A stretch of 9,194 nucleotides of DNA from SZUA-430 sp044375275 (GTDB taxonomy: Bacteria; Pseudomonadota; Alphaproteobacteria; Micropepsales; Micropepsaceae), in assembly GCA_044375275.1 (NCBI GenBank), contig JBILMZ010000139.1, forward strand, positions 1 through 9,194, written 5' to 3'. The translations under genes and the position numbers were made by a program. Position 1 is the stretch's first letter; each line of letters opens with the position of its first letter. Positions 5,631 to 9,194 of the stretch are shown here, in pieces. Below the pieces are notes generated by a model. The model was not told where the DNA came from, did not search any database, and was given only the letters and a program-made list of their open reading frames with translations.

Positions 5631-5751
5631 CTCAGCCCTCGTGCCAGGCCCAGCCGATGAGATTGGAAACACGAAGACCACGAAGATCACGAAAAAGGGA
5701 AACTTGCACCAACCCCATTCGTGCTCTTCGTGGTCTTCGTGTTCAAAAAAA
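5607..5751 (+). repeat. composite intergenic repeat module, copy 3
   Basis: This has the same order and orientation as copies 1 and 2: the CCTTGGTGCCTTCGTGGTGA start segment (shared with the hairpin above), a linker of about 37 bases, the large hairpin and a seven-base A tract. The linker and loop have diverged more than those of copies 1 and 2. The terminal A tract is at the same time the T-run of the minus-strand terminator that ends the dehydrogenase operon. Confidence 0.85.
5668..5743. repeat. 26-bp-arm inverted repeat, copy 3
   Basis: The arms 5668-5693 and 5718-5743 pair over 26 bp with one mismatch (T:C) around a 24-base loop. The middle unit differs from copies 1 and 2 (AAGACCACG for AAGGACACG), and the other arm changes with it (CGTGGTCTT for CGTGTCCTT), so pairing is kept despite sequence change. 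Confidence 0.9.
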
Positions 5752-5773
5752 GCGGAGCGCTCTCGCGCCCCGC
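5745..5773 (-). terminator. intrinsic terminator of the acyl-CoA dehydrogenase operon
   Basis: Read on the minus strand, GCGGGGCGC, loop GAGA, then GCGCTCCGC form a 9-bp GC-rich stem with one G:U wobble. A GNRA-type tetraloop closes it and TTTTTTT follows directly. It starts about 24 bases after the stop codon of the dehydrogenase gene that ends at 5797, which is the expected place for a Rho-independent terminator. The T-run coincides with the A tract that ends repeat copy 3. Confidence 0.88.
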
Positions 5774-5796
5774 CGGATTTTTGACTGAACTGAAAA

Positions 5797-7041
5797 CTAG
5801 CGGCCGGTGGGCAGCTTGTTGTACGGGATGTCCTTGTCGACACGGATGTCGGCCGGCAGGCCCAGAACGCGTTCGGCAATGATGTTCTTCAGGATCTCGT
5901 CCGTGCCACCCGCAATGCGAAGGCCGGGCGCCCACATGAAGGACTGCTGGAACGCACCCACCTGCGGTGAGTCATCGCCCACCATCACGCCGCCCATGTC
6001 CTCGAGGTCCATGGCGAAGGACGCAAGGTCCTGCATCTTCGGCGCCACGACGATCTTGGCGATCGAGGCTTCCGGACCAGGCACGCGGCCCTGGCTCAGC
6101 GCCGTCAGCGTTCGATAGGTCGTGTACTTGAGACCCTGGCCGCGGACATACCATTCCGCAATGCGTTCGCGCACGGCGGCGTTGCGTATGGCGGGACCGT
6201 CTTCCAGTTCCGTCTCGCGTGCCAGCGCCATGAGCTCCTTCACGTCCGTGCCCGAACCACCCTGGCCGCCACCGACCGCAAGGCGTTCATGCATCAGCGT
6301 CGTGAGCGCCACCCCCCAGCCCTCGCCCACATTACCAAGGCGCTGCGCGTCCGGGATGCGGACATTCGTGAAGTACACTTCGTTGAAGTTTGCGCCACCC
6401 GACATCTGCTTGATCGGACGGACTTCAACGCCCGGCGACTTCATGTCGAGATAGAACATCGTCAGGCCCTTGTGCTTGGGCACATTGGCGTCGGTGCGCG
6501 TCAGCAGGATGCCGTAGTCGGAATAATGCGCGCCTGACGTCCACACCTTCTGGCCATTGATGACCCAGTCATCGCCGTCCTTCTCCGCGCGCGTGCGCAG
6601 TCCGGCAACGTCGGAACCCGCCGCCGGCTCGGAGAAGAGCTGGCACCAGATTTCCTCGCCATAGAGGGCGGGCTTCACATAGCGCGCAGACACGTCCTTC
6701 GACGCATAATGCGTGACGGTCGGAATGCACATGCCAAGGCCGATGTCGAAGAACCCGCCGGGAACGTCGAACTTGCCTTCTTCCTGGTTGTAGATGACCT
6801 GCTGCATCGGCGTGCCGCCAAGCCCACCATTCTCCTTGGGCCAGGTGATCTTGGCATAGCCCTTGGCCGCCTTCTTCGCCTGCCAGGCCTTGGCCAGCAC
6901 CAGCGCTTCCTTTTCGTCACGCTGGTAGCGCGGATTGCCGGCCGCGAAACCGCTCGCTGTTTTCGGTTTCGCGTTTGCTTCCAGCCAGGCGCGAACCTCG
7001 GAACGGAAACTGGCTTCTACGGGTGTATCATTGAAATCCAT
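5797..7041 (-). CDS. acyl-CoA dehydrogenase, putative catalytic subunit
   Basis: This 414-residue FAD-dependent enzyme introduces a trans-2 double bond into an acyl-CoA and passes electrons to ETF. The helical N-domain covers about 1-130. The acyl-CoA dehydrogenase signature is LFSEPAAGSDVAG (135-147), followed by WVINGQKVWTSGAH (159-172) in the beta-barrel domain. The C-terminal helical domain holds MHERLAVGGG (250-259) and RIAGGTDEILKNIIAERVLG (375-394). In medium-chain enzymes the catalytic Glu precedes the GGT/EGT motif; here that place is Gly378. Glu252, in the position used by isovaleryl-CoA dehydrogenase type enzymes, is the probable base. The length is typical. The start ATG at 7041 lies 30 bases after the upstream dehydrogenase gene, so the two are probably co-transcribed. 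The exact substrate (branched, aromatic, steroid side chain or fatty) cannot be told from sequence alone. Confidence 0.93.
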   Translation of the reverse strand: MDFNDTPVEASFRSEVRAWLEANAKPKTASGFAAGNPRYQRDEKEALVLAKAWQAKKAAKGYAKITWPKENGGLGGTPMQQVIYNQEEGKFDVPGGFFDIGLGMCIPTVTHYASKDVSARYVKPALYGEEIWCQLFSEPAAGSDVAGLRTRAEKDGDDWVINGQKVWTSGAHYSDYGILLTRTDANVPKHKGLTMFYLDMKSPGVEVRPIKQMSGGANFNEVYFTNVRIPDAQRLGNVGEGWGVALTTLMHERLAVGGGQGGSGTDVKELMALARETELEDGPAIRNAAVRERIAEWYVRGQGLKYTTYRTLTALSQGRVPGPEASIAKIVVAPKMQDLASFAMDLEDMGGVMVGDDSPQVGAFQQSFMWAPGLRIAGGTDEILKNIIAERVLGLPADIRVDKDIPYNKLPTGR

Positions 7042-7071
7042 GGGACGTGTCTCTCTGTTCGGGTGATGGCG

Positions 7072-8199
7072 TTAGGCGACGTTCTTCTTCTCGAGCTGGG
7101 CGACCAGGCGGTCTTTCCAAACCCGTGAAGAGCCGAGCGCCAGGCCCAGGTTCTTTGCGCGACGATAATAGAGGTGGCAGTCCAGCTCCCACGTGAAGCC
7201 CATGCCGCCATGCGTCTGGATGTTTTCCTTCGACGCATTGTGGAACGCGTCGATCGCGCTGACACGCGCGCCCGCTGCGGCTTCCGGCAGGTCCGCCGCA
7301 CTCGTCGACAGCGCCCAGGCACCGAAGTAAGCGTTCGAGCGAGCAAGTTCGTTGAACACATACATGTCGGCAAGCTTGTGCTTGATCGCCTGGAACGAGC
7401 CAATCTGGCGACCGAACGCATAGCGATTCAGCGCATAGTCCTTTGCCATCTGCAGGCAGGCATCGGCACCGCCCACCTGTTCAAAGGCCATCAGCACGGC
7501 GGCGCGGTCGAGCACGCGCTTCGCCAGGTCCCAGCCTTCGCCGGCTTCACCCAGGGCTTCCGCGCTGGCGCCCTTGAAAATGATCTCGGCCTGGCTGCGC
7601 GACGGATCCACCGTCTTTACTTCGCGACGCGTCACGCCCGCACCCTTGAGGTCCACGATCGCCAGCGACAGCGAGCGGTCACCCGCACCATCGGCACTCT
7701 TGGCCAGCACAATGGCAAAGTCCGCCACGTCGCCATCGGCAACCGGCAGCTTCGTGCCATCGAGCTTGCCACCCTTGAAGGCGGTCTTGATCGTCTTCGG
7801 GCTCGGCGGTTGAGCGCCTTCAGCAATGGCAAACGTGCCGATGATCTCACCCGATGCGAGCTTGGGCAGGTACTTCTTCTTCTGCGCATCGCTGCCGGCG
7901 AGCAGCAGGGCTTCAGTCGCGAGGTAGACTGATGAGGCAAACGGCACCGGCGCCACGACGCGGCCGAGTTCCTCGGCGATCACGCAGAGTTCGAGGTGTC
8001 CGAGGCCAAGTCCGCCGAACTCTTCCGGCACGGCCGTTCCCAGCCAGCCCATCTCGGCGATCTGCTTCCACAGTCCCTTGTCGTAGGGCTCGTCGCCCTC
8101 GAGGATCTTGCGCACGACTTTCGGCGTGCACTTCTCGGTCAGGAACTTGCGTGCCTGCTCCTTCAGCATTTTCTGGTCGTCGGAGAAATCGAAATTCAT
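7072..8199 (-). CDS. acyl-CoA dehydrogenase, putative partner subunit
   Basis: This 375-residue acyl-CoA dehydrogenase family member starts MNFDFSDDQKMLKEQARKFL, the usual N-terminal helix. Its EEFGGLGLGHLELCVIAEEL (59-78) is the conserved helical segment, and AFGRQIGSFQAIKHKLADM (261-279) is the FAD/dimer signature. THGGMGFTWELDCHLYYRRA (329-348) is the C-terminal motif. The usual SEP-x-x-GSD signature is replaced by FAIAEGAQPPSP (123-134). The place matching the IVD-type base is Asp231 (VLDRAAVLMA), not Glu. These changes suggest a weakly active or non-catalytic partner, as seen in heteromeric steroid and bile-acid side-chain dehydrogenases; that is inference. The ATG at 8199 follows a GAGGG ribosome site. 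It lies 44 bases after the MarR gene and 30 before the next dehydrogenase, all one direction, which supports an operon. Confidence 0.92.
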   Translation of the reverse strand: MNFDFSDDQKMLKEQARKFLTEKCTPKVVRKILEGDEPYDKGLWKQIAEMGWLGTAVPEEFGGLGLGHLELCVIAEELGRVVAPVPFASSVYLATEALLLAGSDAQKKKYLPKLASGEIIGTFAIAEGAQPPSPKTIKTAFKGGKLDGTKLPVADGDVADFAIVLAKSADGAGDRSLSLAIVDLKGAGVTRREVKTVDPSRSQAEIIFKGASAEALGEAGEGWDLAKRVLDRAAVLMAFEQVGGADACLQMAKDYALNRYAFGRQIGSFQAIKHKLADMYVFNELARSNAYFGAWALSTSAADLPEAAAGARVSAIDAFHNASKENIQTHGGMGFTWELDCHLYYRRAKNLGLALGSSRVWKDRLVAQLEKKNVA

Positions 8200-8243
8200 G
8201 GGTCGCCCTCAAAGTTATTGTCTTTGAAGCGGCGCCCCTGGGA

Positions 8244-8771
8244 TCAGTCCTCGGCGCCGCCGAGATTGCGCTTCAGCTTGTCGAGTCGCGCAATCAATTC
8301 CTTGAGCTCACTCTGTCGCACACCTTGCAACATCTGCGCAAATGTTGCCTTTCCCGCAGCTGCGATCTGGTCGGCAAACTTGTTGATCTTTGACGTAGCG
8401 GAAACCAGTTTCGAGCGCCGGTCTGTGGGGTGATTTTTGCGGACGACCCACCCGCCATCCTCCAGCCGGTCGATGATCTTGCCGAGCGGCGCCTTCTCCA
8501 TCTCGAGGAGATCGGCAAGCTCTGTCTGTGAAATGCCGCCACCGGCCCGGTCGAGGGTGAAGAGCACCCGCAACTGAACCCGGGTCAGCCCCAGATGCCG
8601 GACTTTCGCCTCAAACGCACGGCTTAACAACCTGTGTATGTCGACGAACAGCCAGCTCAACCGGGACTCGGTCTCCATGAGGACGCGCCACTCGTCCATG
8701 GACCGCCCCCGGGCAGGGGGCTTCGCGGCGGCCGGTTTTAGCCGTTCCGGCGACGAATTTGCCTCACTCAC
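8244..8771 (-). CDS. MarR-family transcriptional regulator
   Basis: This protein has about 175 residues and a winged helix-turn-helix. The recognition region ISQTELADLLEMEKAPLGKI plus IDRLEDGGWVVRK spans about 80-112, followed by the wing HPTDRRSKLV (114-123). The DRR motif is the hallmark of MarR wings. Helices on either side form the dimer domain. MarR proteins are usually repressors released by phenolic or acyl-CoA-type ligands. The start is uncertain. GTG at 8771 has GCGGGA upstream; TTG at 8780 is too close to that site. ATG at 8699 (giving 151 residues, the usual family length) has a G-rich site before it. Residues before that ATG are Pro/Ala/Lys-rich and not part of the fold. It is first in the operon with the two dehydrogenases and divergent from an efflux adaptor gene, so it probably controls both and itself. 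Confidence 0.9.
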   Translation of the reverse strand: MSEANSSPERLKPAAAKPPARGRSMDEWRVLMETESRLSWLFVDIHRLLSRAFEAKVRHLGLTRVQLRVLFTLDRAGGGISQTELADLLEMEKAPLGKIIDRLEDGGWVVRKNHPTDRRSKLVSATSKINKFADQIAAAGKATFAQMLQGVRQSELKELIARLDKLKRNLGGAED

Positions 8772-8811
8772 AGCAATCAAATCCCGCTTTCACGAATTGG
8801 TATCGGTATAT

Positions 8812-8831
8812 ATAGTATCCATGTATACTAT
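8812..8831. promoter_or_regulatory. probable MarR operator palindrome
   Basis: ATAGTAT (8812-8818) and ATACTAT (8825-8831) form a 7-bp inverted repeat with a 6-base spacer. It is an AT-rich island in GC-rich sequence, exactly between the divergent marR and efflux genes. Size (20 bp) and symmetry fit a winged-helix dimer site. It lies between the proposed -35 and -10 of marR and overlaps TATACT (8824-8829), a good -10 for the plus-strand gene. Binding would block both promoters. Confidence 0.65.
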
Positions 8832-8843
8832 CTTAACCGTCAA
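8815..8843 (-). promoter_or_regulatory. probable promoter of the marR-dehydrogenase operon
   Basis: On the minus strand TTGACG (8843-8838) is a near-consensus -35. With an 18-base spacer, GATACT (8820-8815) is a fair -10. Transcription would begin near 8808, some 37 bases before the GTG at 8771. The operator palindrome lies inside the spacer and -10. A somewhat shifted -10 (TACTAT) is also possible. Confidence 0.5.
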
Positions 8844-8859
8844 CTGGTCTTTTCCGCTC

Positions 8860-9194
8860 ATGGCTGGCTCTCGAATTCTGTCCCTTTTTCTTGTGTCCGC
8901 CCTGTCCCTGGGACTGGCAACCTGCGGCAAGAAGGAAGCTGCCAAGGATCCCGCGAAAACCGCTGCGGTCGAAGCCGTCATGGTGACCACAAGCAAGGTC
9001 ACGAAGATGCAGGTATCCGTGCCCATCCTCGCCACGGGCTCTCTCACACCGTCTCGCCAGACAGACATCGGCCCCTCGGTTGACGGCATCATCGACGAAG
9101 TAATGGTCCATGTCGGCAGCCGCGTGAACAAGGGAGACGCTCTCTTCCGTACGCGCGACATCGACCTGCGCCTGCAGCTGAAGGAAGTCGAAAG
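8860..9194 (+). CDS. RND efflux periplasmic adaptor (HlyD/MFP family), 5' part
   Basis: The gene runs off the right edge; 111 codons are visible. Its product would be the periplasmic membrane-fusion protein joining an inner-membrane RND pump to an outer-membrane channel. A hydrophobic signal (RILSLFLVSALSLGLATC, 5-22) ends in a lipobox-like LATC. Cys22 would be lipid-modified, though Thr at -1 is unusual. After a Lys/Ala-rich tether comes the barrel strand VSVPILATGSLTPSRQTDIG (52-71). The lipoyl-like half-motif VDGIIDEVMVHVGSRVNKGD (74-93) follows, then the start of the coiled-coil hairpin (RDIDLRLQLKEVE). The ATG at 8860 is chosen. An in-frame ATG at 8821 lies inside the operator palindrome and would add 13 residues. 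No strong SD precedes either. An RND pump gene should follow outside the window. It is probably repressed by the divergent MarR. Confidence 0.88.
   Translation, partial: MAGSRILSLFLVSALSLGLATCGKKEAAKDPAKTAAVEAVMVTTSKVTKMQVSVPILATGSLTPSRQTDIGPSVDGIIDEVMVHVGSRVNKGDALFRTRDIDLRLQLKEVE

Noticed and set aside
2750..5751. A complete insertion sequence or retron
   Set aside because: No transposase, integrase or reverse transcriptase frame lies among the repeats, and no target-site duplications could be recognised by eye.
7174..7932. Plus-strand frame of 252 codons
   Set aside because: It is antisense to the acyl-CoA dehydrogenase at 7072-8199, and its Arg/Leu-rich product has no domain pattern.

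Overview
The window is GC-rich, densely coded chromosomal DNA from a proteobacterium. An alphaproteobacterium is my best guess, inferred from the style of the paired acyl-CoA dehydrogenases, the multi-PAN secreted protein and the AraC/MarR regulators. The sequence does not settle the phylum. I see no rRNA, tRNA, CRISPR array, transposase or phage gene.

Layout. (1) 1-287 is gene-free and holds a truncated copy of a repeat that recurs further right. (2) 288-2707 is a small divergent locus. A Tat-type intradiol dioxygenase and an NmrA-like NAD(P)-binding protein are coupled on the minus strand, and an AraC-family regulator with a cupin-like sensor domain points away on the plus strand. (3) 2708-3211 is a repeat-filled spacer with two GC-rich palindromes and one composite inverted-repeat module. 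(4) 3212-4339 encodes a secreted Cys-rich protein with two clear PAN/Apple-like domains and a probable third. (5) 4340-4516 is a second composite repeat between convergent genes. (6) 4517-5497 (minus) encodes a four-helix membrane protein with a DUF3592-like domain. (7) 5498-5796 holds the third composite repeat, a perfect 24-bp inverted repeat and a strong intrinsic terminator. (8) 5797-8771 (minus) is a probable marR - acyl-CoA dehydrogenase - acyl-CoA dehydrogenase operon ending at that terminator. (9) 8772-8859 is a compact divergent control region with an ATAGTAT-N6-ATACTAT palindrome. (10) 8860 to the right edge is the 5' part of an RND-type efflux adaptor (HlyD/MFP) gene.

How the parts may work together (inference). 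The MarR protein probably controls its own operon and the divergent efflux adaptor from the shared palindrome. That would link oxidation of an acyl-CoA substrate to export of a toxic hydrophobic compound. The two dehydrogenases look like partners of a heteromeric enzyme. The AraC regulator probably controls the dioxygenase/NmrA pair.

The least ordinary content is the intergenic repeat family. Three same-orientation modules of about 140 bp each carry a 26-bp-arm hairpin built from 9-nt CACGAAGRN units. The arms differ between copies largely by compensatory changes, so pairing is kept while sequence is not. Two of the spacers also contain pieces of a second palindrome family (core GTCATGGCCGCG).
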